A program made the translations under genes and the position numbers. The notes under the pieces were generated by a model. The model ran no database searches, had not been told where the DNA came from, and saw only the letters and a list, made by a program, of their open reading frames with translations. A DNA stretch of 64,000 nucleotides from Mycolicibacterium bacteremicum (GTDB lineage: Bacteria > Actinomycetota > Actinomycetes > Mycobacteriales > Mycobacteriaceae), in the NCBI RefSeq assembly GCF_943913955.1, contig NZ_CALUAE010000020.1:20037-84036 (forward strand), written 5' to 3'. Position 1 is the stretch's first letter, and each line of letters begins with the position of its first letter. Below are positions 26,652 to 33,922 of the stretch, one piece after another.

Positions 26652-27113
26652 ATGCGGACGGCGGTGGTGCGGATCGGGGTCGACCCGGCGGGCGGTCTGA
26701 CCGTCGAGCAATTGCGCAGCGGCAAGGCCGAATTGGTCAGGCTGGCCACCGATGCCGATGCCCGGGTGATCGACAACGGTCTGGAGCATTCGCGAGAGGC
26801 CGAGATCCTGATGGAGGGTAGCGATGCCGCCGCCCTGCAGGAGCGGGCGCTGGCGATGTGCGCGGTGGCTTTCGGCACCGACCCGGTGGTGGGGGTGCTG
26901 ACCTTCGTCAGCCACGGCACCGATGACGACGCGCACGGTGTGCTGGCGGGTTTCGGGTTGACGGGTCAGGTGCACCGGTATCCCAGCGGCCAGGGCTGGG
27001 ACGTCGTGGAGGTGACGTTGAGCCGCGCCGATCTGCGCCGGGTGCCGGAAAGCCGGATCCACACCGCGCTGGAGGCCTCGCTCAACAGCGAGGTGCGCAT
27101 CGTGGCGACCTGA
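26652..27113 (+). CDS. Conserved hypothetical protein
   Basis: A 153-residue soluble protein with no domain I recognise. It starts MRTAVVRIGVDPAGGLT and has regular alpha/beta-looking alternation, no signal peptide and no membrane segment. ATG is 20 bp from the divergent NuoF-like gene, leaving almost no leader on either side. It is alone on the plus strand and convergent with the hydrolase at 27119. Confidence 0.75.
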   Translation: MRTAVVRIGVDPAGGLTVEQLRSGKAELVRLATDADARVIDNGLEHSREAEILMEGSDAAALQERALAMCAVAFGTDPVVGVLTFVSHGTDDDAHGVLAGFGLTGQVHRYPSGQGWDVVEVTLSRADLRRVPESRIHTALEASLNSEVRIVAT

Positions 27114-27118
27114 GTTCA

Positions 27119-28009
27119 TCAACTCAGGAAGTCCAGGATCGGCGGCGCGGCCTGCACCCATGTGTCGAAGAGGCAGAAGGTCTTTCCGCCACTGCGGGCG
27201 AATTTCTCGCCGGCCCGCTCCCAGGCGTCCTCCGGCCAGGGCGGGTCGATCAGCGTGGAGCCCTTGATCAGGCAGCTCACCTCCAGCGAGGTGCGCTTGG
27301 GGTGATCCCAGTCGTTCTCGCCGCCCCGGATGATCAGCGTGGGCACGGTGATGTTGTCGAACATCTCGTCGGGCACCCCGGGAATGGTCTGGCCGGGCTT
27401 GGGCACGAAGGCGTTGAGCCAGCGCAGCATGACCTTCAGATAGGCGTCGGCATCCAGGGCGAGCAGCCGCTGCCGGTTGTCCGGGTTCTGCTCGATACGC
27501 TCGCGCCATTCGGGCACGTTGAGCAGACCCTCGGTGCCCAGCCCGCGGACGGCCAGGATGCTGGGGATCACGTAGTGACCGCCCAGCACGAAGGATCCGT
27601 AGACACCGCCGACGATGTTCCACACCACCAGTTTCCGGACGATCTCCGGGTACAGCATGGTGGTGAGCATGGAATCGCGGGCCCCGCCCGAGCCGCCCAG
27701 GATGATCACCGGGCCGTCGTGCACCGCGGTCACCAGCTTGTGCAGCGTCTCCGCGCGCATGTGCGATTCGCTCTCGCCGTAGAACTGCACCGCGGACTTG
27801 CCGCAGTTCGGCCGGTCCCACAGCAGCACCCGGTAGCCGCCGGCCACCAGCGCCTCGGCCAGGGGCCGCAACCCCGGGATGTCCTTGCTGAAGCGGCCAC
27901 CCGGGGTCAGTGCGATCAGTTCCCCGGTATCGCCGAGGATCTCGTAGACGACGTCGCCGCCGTTGATCTCGATGGACTGCTCACCGGGGCCTAGGGTCAA
28001 TTCACTCAT
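27119..28009 (-). CDS. Alpha/beta hydrolase
   Basis: A 296-residue alpha/beta hydrolase: LTPGGRFSKDI, DRPNCGKS, nucleophile LGGSGGARDS; the acid/His region lies toward RGGENDWDHPK. MSELTLGPGEQ at 28009 is chosen; the reading frame upstream is an insert encoding a mini-peptide that ends on this ATG. Last gene of the amidohydrolase-Rieske ferredoxin operon. A meta-cleavage-type C-C hydrolase or an esterase are both possible. Confidence 0.85.
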   Translation of the reverse strand: MSELTLGPGEQSIEINGGDVVYEILGDTGELIALTPGGRFSKDIPGLRPLAEALVAGGYRVLLWDRPNCGKSAVQFYGESESHMRAETLHKLVTAVHDGPVIILGGSGGARDSMLTTMLYPEIVRKLVVWNIVGGVYGSFVLGGHYVIPSILAVRGLGTEGLLNVPEWRERIEQNPDNRQRLLALDADAYLKVMLRWLNAFVPKPGQTIPGVPDEMFDNITVPTLIIRGGENDWDHPKRTSLEVSCLIKGSTLIDPPWPEDAWERAGEKFARSGGKTFCLFDTWVQAAPPILDFLS

Positions 28010-28074
28010 GCGGTTACCTCGCAGGCTCGGTTCCCGCACTCCAGATCCATGATTCGTTCGCAAGCTTCACTCAT
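28006..28074 (-). repeat. MIRU-like intergenic element with 22-residue mini-ORF
   Basis: An ATG at 28074 overlapping the Rieske ferredoxin stop opens a 22-codon ORF beginning MSEACERI and ending NRACEVTA; its TGA overlaps the hydrolase ATG at 28009. Start, end and peptide pattern match the elements at 38853-38921 and 19488-19535. Confidence 0.65.
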
Positions 28075-28532
28075 GCCTGCACCAGGACATCGTTGCCGAC
28101 CACCCGGACCGGGTAGGTGCGGATACTCCACTCGGGCTTGACCGCGGTGGTGCCGGTGGCGAGTTCGAAGCCCCACTGGTGCCACGGGCAGAAGATGAAC
28201 TCCTTGTCGCGCACCATGACCGAGTCTCCGGGCACGTTCTCGTCGACGATGTTGAGTCCGCGTGCGCGTCCGGCGCACAACGGGCCGCCCTCGTGCGGGC
28301 AATAGTTGGCGATCGCATAGAACGTGCCGTTGACGTTGTACACCCCGACGCCGTGGCGGCCGATCGGCACCAGTTTGTGTGTGCCGTGTGGGATCTCGTC
28401 GACCGTGGCGACGACGTGTTCACGCCCCTGTGCCAATCGCGGGGCCTGCCCCGGTGCCAATTGCGGGGCCTGCCCCGGTGCCAATTGCGGGGCCTGCCCC
28501 GGTTCAAGACGGGGCGTCTTCTCCTGCTCCAT
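28071..28532 (-). CDS. Rieske [2Fe-2S] ferredoxin with N-terminal repeats
   Basis: A 153-residue small Rieske protein: YCPHEGGPL and FCPWHQWGF give C-x-H ... C-x2-H, all four ligands intact. Residues about 10-33 hold an octapeptide repeat PGQAP(Q/R)LA, unusual for the family. It is too short to be an oxygenase and should shuttle electrons to an oxygenase not obvious in this operon. ATG follows the amidohydrolase stop by 3 bases. Confidence 0.92.
   Translation of the reverse strand: MEQEKTPRLEPGQAPQLAPGQAPQLAPGQAPRLAQGREHVVATVDEIPHGTHKLVPIGRHGVGVYNVNGTFYAIANYCPHEGGPLCAGRARGLNIVDENVPGDSVMVRDKEFIFCPWHQWGFELATGTTAVKPEWSIRTYPVRVVGNDVLVQA
28427..28503 (-). repeat. 24-bp tandem repeat in the Rieske ferredoxin gene
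   Basis: Two perfect 24-bp units (28441-28464, 28465-28488) plus partial copies on both sides encode the in-frame octapeptide PGQAPQLA. A multiple of three keeps the frame, so copy number could vary between strains. Confidence 0.85.
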
Positions 28533-28535
28533 CGG

Positions 28536-29681
28536 TCAGAAGACCCTGACCTGGCCCTCAAGCGCCGGAACGGTTTCCGGCACGTTGCGGTAAGTGGCCT
28601 GGGCGTTGCGGAACATGATCGGTTCGCGGGCATGCTCGGGCAGATGTTTGACCAGCCAGCGCGGATCGTCGAACGTCCAGTGCGGGTAGTCGCTGCTGAA
28701 CAGCAGGATCTTCTCGCATTCCATCCACTCGAAGGCCCGGGTCAACTCGGTCTTGTCCTCCGGGTAATCCAACGGCTGGGTGGTGAACTTGATGTGGTCC
28801 TTGACGTACTCGCTGGGCTTGCGCTTGATGTCCACCCAGGACTTGCGAGCCTCGTAGAGTGCGTCCATCCGCCACATCAGCGGCAGGATCCAGGTGAACG
28901 CGTGCTCGACGAAGACGATCTTCAGCGTCGGGTGGCGGTCGAAGGTGCCGTCGAAGATCAGACTCATCACCTGATTGGCGGCCAGCAGCGAGTAGGTGAC
29001 CATGAAGTCGTGGTTGTAGCTGGGCAGCCCGACCGGCGGCATGGGTAGCTCGTCGTAATGGCTGCGGGACAGATGGCAGCTGACCGGAATGTCGTGCTTG
29101 GTCGCGGCCGCCCAGATCGGGTCGTACTTCGGGTTGCCCCAGGACGGGCGTGGCTCGGCCTTGATCAGGATCTGGGACATGAACGGGTGGTCGGCCCAGT
29201 TCTCTATTTCCTCGACACTCTTCTCCGGCTCCTCGATGGCCAGGCAGATGGAGCCGCGCCACCGCTCGTGCCAGTTGTTCTTGCTGTCCAGCCAGTGGTT
29301 GGCCTGCCAGTGGTTGAGCGCCACCGACATCGCGTGCTGGGCCTCCGGGATGCGGGCCGGGTATGCGGCGGGCTCCAGGATGCAGACGTCCGCGCCGGCC
29401 TCCATGATCAACTGCTTGAACGCGAGTTCGGGATCGCTGCAGGCGAATTCGCCGTCGGCGGGGAAGGCGTCCAGACGCATCGCGTAGGAGTGCGCATAGT
29501 CGGGGGCGTCGTAGTAGATCTGGTCGCCGACCTTGTGGGTGCCGAAGTACTTGCTGCGCCAGGGCTCCGGGATGTACTGGCCGAGGTCGCCGGAGCGCGG
29601 CGCGGGATGGACATCGGAGTCGACGCAGCGCACCCCGATGCGTTCGGCGGCGGGCACCCGGGGATTGGCGGTGGTGGTCAT
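28536..29681 (-). CDS. Amidohydrolase-2 family metal-dependent hydrolase
   Basis: A 381-residue amidohydrolase-2 protein: CVDSDVHPAP at strand 1, SCHLSRSHYDE, VFVEHAFTWILP and the SSDYPHW loop with the catalytic-type Asp. Related enzymes decarboxylate aromatic acids or hydrolyse ring products. ATG 29681 overlaps the stop of the next amidohydrolase; the two are about 370 residues each and likely act in sequence or as a complex. Confidence 0.88.
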   Translation of the reverse strand: MTTTANPRVPAAERIGVRCVDSDVHPAPRSGDLGQYIPEPWRSKYFGTHKVGDQIYYDAPDYAHSYAMRLDAFPADGEFACSDPELAFKQLIMEAGADVCILEPAAYPARIPEAQHAMSVALNHWQANHWLDSKNNWHERWRGSICLAIEEPEKSVEEIENWADHPFMSQILIKAEPRPSWGNPKYDPIWAAATKHDIPVSCHLSRSHYDELPMPPVGLPSYNHDFMVTYSLLAANQVMSLIFDGTFDRHPTLKIVFVEHAFTWILPLMWRMDALYEARKSWVDIKRKPSEYVKDHIKFTTQPLDYPEDKTELTRAFEWMECEKILLFSSDYPHWTFDDPRWLVKHLPEHAREPIMFRNAQATYRNVPETVPALEGQVRVF

Positions 29682-30790
29682 AGGCGTGCCTCCTCGTTCG
29701 CGATTGCCCCGACTTCGATCCCGTACAGCCCAGCGGCATTGCGCCAGCACAGTTTGTCGCGCTGCTCGGCGCTGTAGGCGCCGGGCACGCTCAGCTCGTT
29801 GAGCTGCCAGTGCGGATAGCTGGAGCCGTACATCACCATGTCGTCTTTGCCGGTGAAACCGGCCCATTCACCGGCGAATTCGACATCACCGGGGCCGTCG
29901 AGGCTGCCCTCGACAAAGAACACATGCCCGGGCAGATAGTCACTGGGCATCTTCGGCGCCCAGGGGGTCTGTTCCAGATGCGGCCGGCCGAAGCAGTCCA
30001 TCCGCCAGATGAACGGGGTCAGCAGGTCGGCGGCGCCGTCGGCCCAGACGAACTTCAGCTCCGGCCACTTCTCGAACACGCCCTCGGCGATCATGTTCAT
30101 CAGGTGATAGAGGAAGTTCAGCGCGGTGAATCCGACGTACTGCTCGTAGGTACGGGTGAGCCCGTTCGGGGTGGGTGGCAGCATCACCCCGGAGCCCACC
30201 TCGAAGTGCACGGCCACCGGCAGACCCGCGTCCACGGCAGCCTCCCAGAGCGGCCAGAACTGGGGTTTGCCATAGAGTTCGCGGGACTGCAGCGGAATGC
30301 CGAGTTGAACCACCCGCGGATGGTCCTTGTACTTGTCGATCTCACGCAGCGCGCCGGTGATGTCGTCCGGGTTGACCCGGATGGTGCCGCGGAAGCGCTC
30401 CCCGTACTCGGCGTGCTGCAGCCAGCGGCTCACCATCATCTCGTTGTGCGCGGCGGCCAGCGCGGAGCCCAGGTGACGGTCGGGCATGATGCCGCGGGTC
30501 ATCGGATGCAGGATCGCGATGTCGACGCCGCGGTCGACGAACAGGTGCTGGGCGGCCACCGCCGGGTCCGAGCCGGGGTACTGACCGTCGGGACCCTGTG
30601 TGCGCGGGGCATATTCGCCGCCGGGCGCGCCGTACCAGTCCATCTCGTAGTCCGGGAATCCCCGGCTGCGGAACGGTTCCTGCAGGAAGTTCTTGCGCAG
30701 GTCCTTGTTCGACTCGACGAAGATGTGCACGCTGGCATCGATCACGGGTGTGCGCACCACACCGCCCGCACCGTCCGGCAGGTCCCTCAT
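29678..30790 (-). CDS. Amidohydrolase-2 family protein with altered strand-1 motif
   Basis: A 370-residue amidohydrolase-2 protein, paralogue of the next gene: VAVHFEVGSG, FVWADGAADLLTPFIWRMD and the late GSSYPHW, where the usual Asp is Ser (SSDYPHW in the paralogue). Strand 1 reads IDASVHIF rather than DADxH. Loss of both acidic residues suggests a non-catalytic partner of the enzyme it is co-translated with (inference). First gene of the operon; a GAGAAT-type palindrome lies 34 bp upstream. Confidence 0.85.
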   Translation of the reverse strand: MRDLPDGAGGVVRTPVIDASVHIFVESNKDLRKNFLQEPFRSRGFPDYEMDWYGAPGGEYAPRTQGPDGQYPGSDPAVAAQHLFVDRGVDIAILHPMTRGIMPDRHLGSALAAAHNEMMVSRWLQHAEYGERFRGTIRVNPDDITGALREIDKYKDHPRVVQLGIPLQSRELYGKPQFWPLWEAAVDAGLPVAVHFEVGSGVMLPPTPNGLTRTYEQYVGFTALNFLYHLMNMIAEGVFEKWPELKFVWADGAADLLTPFIWRMDCFGRPHLEQTPWAPKMPSDYLPGHVFFVEGSLDGPGDVEFAGEWAGFTGKDDMVMYGSSYPHWQLNELSVPGAYSAEQRDKLCWRNAAGLYGIEVGAIANEEARL

Positions 30791-30823
30791 GGACCCCAGT
30801 GTAGATCCTTGTTCTTCAATATC

Positions 30824-30838
30824 AAGAATATTGTTCTC
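30824..30838. promoter_or_regulatory. GAGAAT-N3-ATTCTC-type site, amidohydrolase promoter
   Basis: AAGAAT-ATT-GTTCTC differs from the consensus at one base in each arm. It lies 34 bp upstream of the amidohydrolase start on the minus strand, in the region shared with the divergent acyl-CoA dehydrogenase operon. Confidence 0.5.
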
Positions 30839-30944
30839 CAGCGGATCGCTTACATCCGCGCTGGTGAGAGTGTCTGCTGGTCAGTCGCGTAGCGCCAGTG
30901 TGCCGGAACCGCATAGTGAGATTACGAGAATATTGGCACCGCTA

Positions 30945-30963
30945 ACGAGAATGCTATTCTCGT
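30945..30963. promoter_or_regulatory. Perfect palindrome ACGAGAAT-GCT-ATTCTCGT
   Basis: A 19-base perfect palindrome 35 bp upstream of the acyl-CoA dehydrogenase start, with an extra CGAGAAT half-site at 30925-30931. It is one of the two best copies of the GAGAAT-N3-ATTCTC family in the window. Confidence 0.7.
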
Positions 30964-30997
30964 ACCAACGTAACGAGGGAGAGGCGGGAGGTGCCGG

Positions 30998-32020
30998 ATG
31001 CTTCTGGAGTTCGACGCTGATCAGCGGCTTTGGCAGGAGACGGTGCGTGATGCGGTGGGCAAACAGTGCCCCGCCTCGCTGGTACGCAGCATCGCCGAGG
31101 GAAAACACGACGGTGCCGAGCCGCTGTGGCGGTCCTATCTGGAGGCCGGCTGGACCGAGCTGACCGATCCGGACAACGCGGTCGAGCTCGCGATCGTGTT
31201 GGAGGAACTGGGCCGCGCCACCGACCCGACCCCGTTCCTGGCCACGCTCTCGCAGTTTGCGCCGTTGGCCGGTGACCGGTTCGATCCGAATACCGCAGGC
31301 GCCGCGGTCTACGACGGGGTCAGCGCGAACTGGTCGGTCGACGGCTGGATCCTGGACGGCACCTCGAAGTTCGTGCTCGACGGTGACCGTGCCGAGCGGC
31401 TCGCCGTGGTGACCCCGGCCGGGGTGTTCGTCATCGACGCCGGCCTGGCCGTGACGCGGCGCCGCGACGTGTTCGATCCGGTGCTGCACGTCTCGGAGGT
31501 GAGCTTCGAGTCCGTGCGGGTGGAGGAGTCCGACCGGCTGGACCTCGATCCGTCGGCGGCGCGCACACTGGTCGAACGGGCGCGGCACATCGCCTTGATG
31601 GGCATGGCGATCACCATGGTCGGCGCCTGCCAGCGGGTGCTCGATCTCGCGCTCGAACACGCCAAGAGTCGCTATCAGTTCGGGGTGCCGATCGGCTCGT
31701 TCCAGGCCATCCAGCACAAGGCGACCGATATGTACGTGGCGATCGAGCGGGCACGGGCGCTGTCCTACTTCGCCGCGCTCACCATCGCCGCCGACGACCC
31801 GCGCCGCCGGATCGCCGCCGCCATGGCCAAGGCCAGCGCGGGGGAGTGTCAGACGCTGGTGTTCCAGCACGGCCTACAGACCTTCGGAGCCATGGGCTTC
31901 ACCTGGGAGAACGACCTTCAGTTCGCGTTGAAGCGGGCCAAGGCCGGCGAGCTACTGCTCGGTGGCGCCGCCCAACACCGCGCTCTCATCGCCGAGGAGT
32001 TTGATGCAACTCGAATTTGA
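30998..32020 (+). CDS. Acyl-CoA dehydrogenase (small subunit type)
   Basis: A 340-residue acyl-CoA dehydrogenase-fold protein, shorter than the usual ~380-400. The C-terminal half is clear (ALEHAKSRYQFGVPIGSFQAIQHKATDMY) but the FAD-binding beta domain is reduced, as in the partner chains of mycobacterial heteromeric dehydrogenases (for example ChsE1/ChsE2-type pairs). GGGAGG precedes the ATG. Its last 17 bases overlap the start of the full-length dehydrogenase, supporting a two-chain enzyme. Confidence 0.88.
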   Translation: MLLEFDADQRLWQETVRDAVGKQCPASLVRSIAEGKHDGAEPLWRSYLEAGWTELTDPDNAVELAIVLEELGRATDPTPFLATLSQFAPLAGDRFDPNTAGAAVYDGVSANWSVDGWILDGTSKFVLDGDRAERLAVVTPAGVFVIDAGLAVTRRRDVFDPVLHVSEVSFESVRVEESDRLDLDPSAARTLVERARHIALMGMAITMVGACQRVLDLALEHAKSRYQFGVPIGSFQAIQHKATDMYVAIERARALSYFAALTIAADDPRRRIAAAMAKASAGECQTLVFQHGLQTFGAMGFTWENDLQFALKRAKAGELLLGGAAQHRALIAEEFDATRI

Positions 32021-33179
32021 TCCCGACGTCGAAGAGTTCCGCGCCGAGTTCTCGGCGTTCCTCGACGAGCACCTGCCTTCTGCCGCACAGACGCTGGAGC
32101 GTCCGCGCTCGGTATCGCACATGCCGCAGTGGGCCCGCGACTGGCAGCGACTGCTGTTCGACAACGGCTGGCTGCTGCCCGCCCAGCCCCCCGAGTTCGG
32201 CGGCCGCAACGCCACGGTGTTGCAGACCTACGTACATCTGGAAGAACTGTGCCGTCGCCGGATCTACCACAGCTTCAACCCCCAGGGCGTCAACATCATT
32301 GCCGCCTCCCTGATCTCGTTCGGCAGTGCCGAGCAAAAGCAGAAGTGGGCGGTCCCGGTGCTGCGCGGCGAGAAGACCGCGTCGCTGGGCATGAGCGAGC
32401 CAAGCGCCGGATCGGACCTTGCCTCGTTGCGCACCAAGGCTGTTCGGGACGGGGACGATTTCATCGTCAACGGCCAGAAGGTGTGGACCTCCGGCGCGCA
32501 CGACGCCGACTGGTTGCTGACCTTCGTACGCACCGATCCGGATGCACCCAAGCACAAGGGAATCAGCGTCCTGATCATCCCGACCGACACCGAAGGTGTG
32601 GTGTGCCGGCCGTTCGCCGACATCTGCGGCGAGGACAACAAGGATTTCAACGAGGTCTTCTTCGCCGATGTCCGGGTGCCCGCCGAGAACCTTGTCGGGC
32701 CGCTCAACGGAGGCTGGAAGGTGGCCAACGGTTCCCTCGGCCACGAGCGCACCATGATGTGGCTGGGCTTCGCCGACCGGATCGCGAACTCGATCGGCGA
32801 CTTCACCCCGTCCACCCCGCTGGAACGCGATCAGCTGGCCAGCACCATCATGGACTACCAGGCACTACGGCTGCTCGGGTCGGTCGGGCTGGCGAAGGCC
32901 GCCCGTGGTGAGGTCGACGTCGCGTCGGTGTCGGTGCCCAAACTGCTCGGCGCGGAGGCCGAGTTGCGGGCATCGAACAATGCGCTCGTCGCCGCCGGCG
33001 CCGAGGGGTTGATCCATCCGTCGTTCAGCGGGCCGTACGCACACATGAACCTGGACCATTACTACGCGAGCTGGTTCGAGCGGTACGCCCGCAGCTTCTC
33101 GGGCACCATCGCCGGTGGCACATCGGAGATCCAGCGCAACATCATCGCCCAGCAGGTGCTCGGCCTGCCACGCGGCTGA
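32004..33179 (+). CDS. Acyl-CoA dehydrogenase (large subunit type)
   Basis: A 391-residue acyl-CoA dehydrogenase with LGMSEPSAGSDLASLRT (FAD strand), KVWTSGAHDADW and the C-terminal AGGTSEIQRNIIAQQVLGLP. It pairs with the shorter protein upstream. ATG 32004 lies inside the end of that gene. In steroid catabolism such heteromeric dehydrogenases act on bulky CoA esters; that role here is inference from arrangement. Confidence 0.92.
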   Translation: MQLEFDPDVEEFRAEFSAFLDEHLPSAAQTLERPRSVSHMPQWARDWQRLLFDNGWLLPAQPPEFGGRNATVLQTYVHLEELCRRRIYHSFNPQGVNIIAASLISFGSAEQKQKWAVPVLRGEKTASLGMSEPSAGSDLASLRTKAVRDGDDFIVNGQKVWTSGAHDADWLLTFVRTDPDAPKHKGISVLIIPTDTEGVVCRPFADICGEDNKDFNEVFFADVRVPAENLVGPLNGGWKVANGSLGHERTMMWLGFADRIANSIGDFTPSTPLERDQLASTIMDYQALRLLGSVGLAKAARGEVDVASVSVPKLLGAEAELRASNNALVAAGAEGLIHPSFSGPYAHMNLDHYYASWFERYARSFSGTIAGGTSEIQRNIIAQQVLGLPRG

Positions 33180-33193
33180 GGATGCCGGCCGGC

Positions 33194-33283
33194 GCTACGT
33201 GGCTTCAGTCGAGACGCGGGAGTGACCCGCTCGGCTGAGCCTGCGTAGGCATTTCGTCTTCGTGAGCTACGTGGCTTCAGTCG
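33194..33283. repeat. 72-bp spaced direct repeats downstream of dehydrogenase
   Basis: GCTACGTGGCTTCAGTCG occurs at 33194-33211 and 33266-33283, each followed by a variable segment and CGGCTGA. The second unit can fold (AGTCGG with CCGACT). Non-coding, between the dehydrogenase stop and the terminator; a possible interspersed repeat. Confidence 0.6.
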
Positions 33284-33342
33284 GAATGCAGGATCGACCG
33301 ACTCGGCTGAATCCAGGTAGCCCGCGCACAACACCAACGAAA

Positions 33343-33377
33343 AACGTCCCGCCCTCCGGACCGGAGGGCGGGACGTT
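33343..33377. terminator. Strong bidirectional stem-loop
   Basis: AACGTCCCGCCCTCCGG and its exact complement are separated by one base, a 17-bp perfect stem. It lies between the convergent dehydrogenase (ends 33179) and haem-binding protein gene (ends 33393), with an A-run before and few T after. Confidence 0.9.
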
Positions 33378-33392
33378 CTCGTGTTCAGCGGG

Positions 33393-33731
33393 TCAGTAGT
33401 TGTTGCAGGTACCCGCGAGGTTCTGCACGGCACCCAGGTAGCTCGCTGCCCCCGGGTAGGCGGCGATCTGATTGACCGTGTTCTGCCGCTCGGCCGGACC
33501 GGAGTTCAGGAAGGTCCGCAGCATCCCGAGCGCCATCGGCTGAGCGTTGAACTGAGCGGCCAGGTCGGGCTGCTGCGCGTTCATCGCGGCCATCACCTGG
33601 TCGTACGTGCAGGTCGTGTTGACGACATTGCTGAGGTCGGGCTGGGCAGAGGCGATCCCGGCCGACATCGGCAGCGCGACCGCGATCCCGCCGATCACGA
33701 CGGCCAGCTTCGTGCGCGACACCTTGAGCAT
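33393..33731 (-). CDS. Secreted haem-binding (MHB/Rv0203-like) protein
   Basis: A 112-residue secreted protein: signal peptide of about 29 residues (KLAVVIGGIAVALPMSAGIASA) and a mature ~83-residue helical domain with two Cys (NTTCTYDQVMAAMN ... AGTCNNY) that probably form a disulfide. It matches the mycobacterial haemophore family, small extracytoplasmic haem carriers. GGGAAAGG precedes ATG 33731. The 190 bp upstream are AT-richer than the surroundings and hold no gene. Confidence 0.85.
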   Translation of the reverse strand: MLKVSRTKLAVVIGGIAVALPMSAGIASAQPDLSNVVNTTCTYDQVMAAMNAQQPDLAAQFNAQPMALGMLRTFLNSGPAERQNTVNQIAAYPGAASYLGAVQNLAGTCNNY

Positions 33732-33922
33732 GTGGTTTATACCTTTCCCCACCCGACTGATTCGGGCGACATCCTCCTTGTCGTGGAGGGCATCTAATTT
33801 GTTACACATCTTTGTGATCAAAAGGCTAACAGGATCGCCGTTGATCCATGCAAGTCCTTTACCCGGCAACAACGCTGCCAAAACGGCAGCTCATTCCCGC
33901 CGACGGTGGGGGCGGCGGCGGG

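Noticed and set aside
28427..28503. CRISPR-like repeat array
   Set aside because: The 24-bp units are directly tandem without spacers and encode an in-frame octapeptide.
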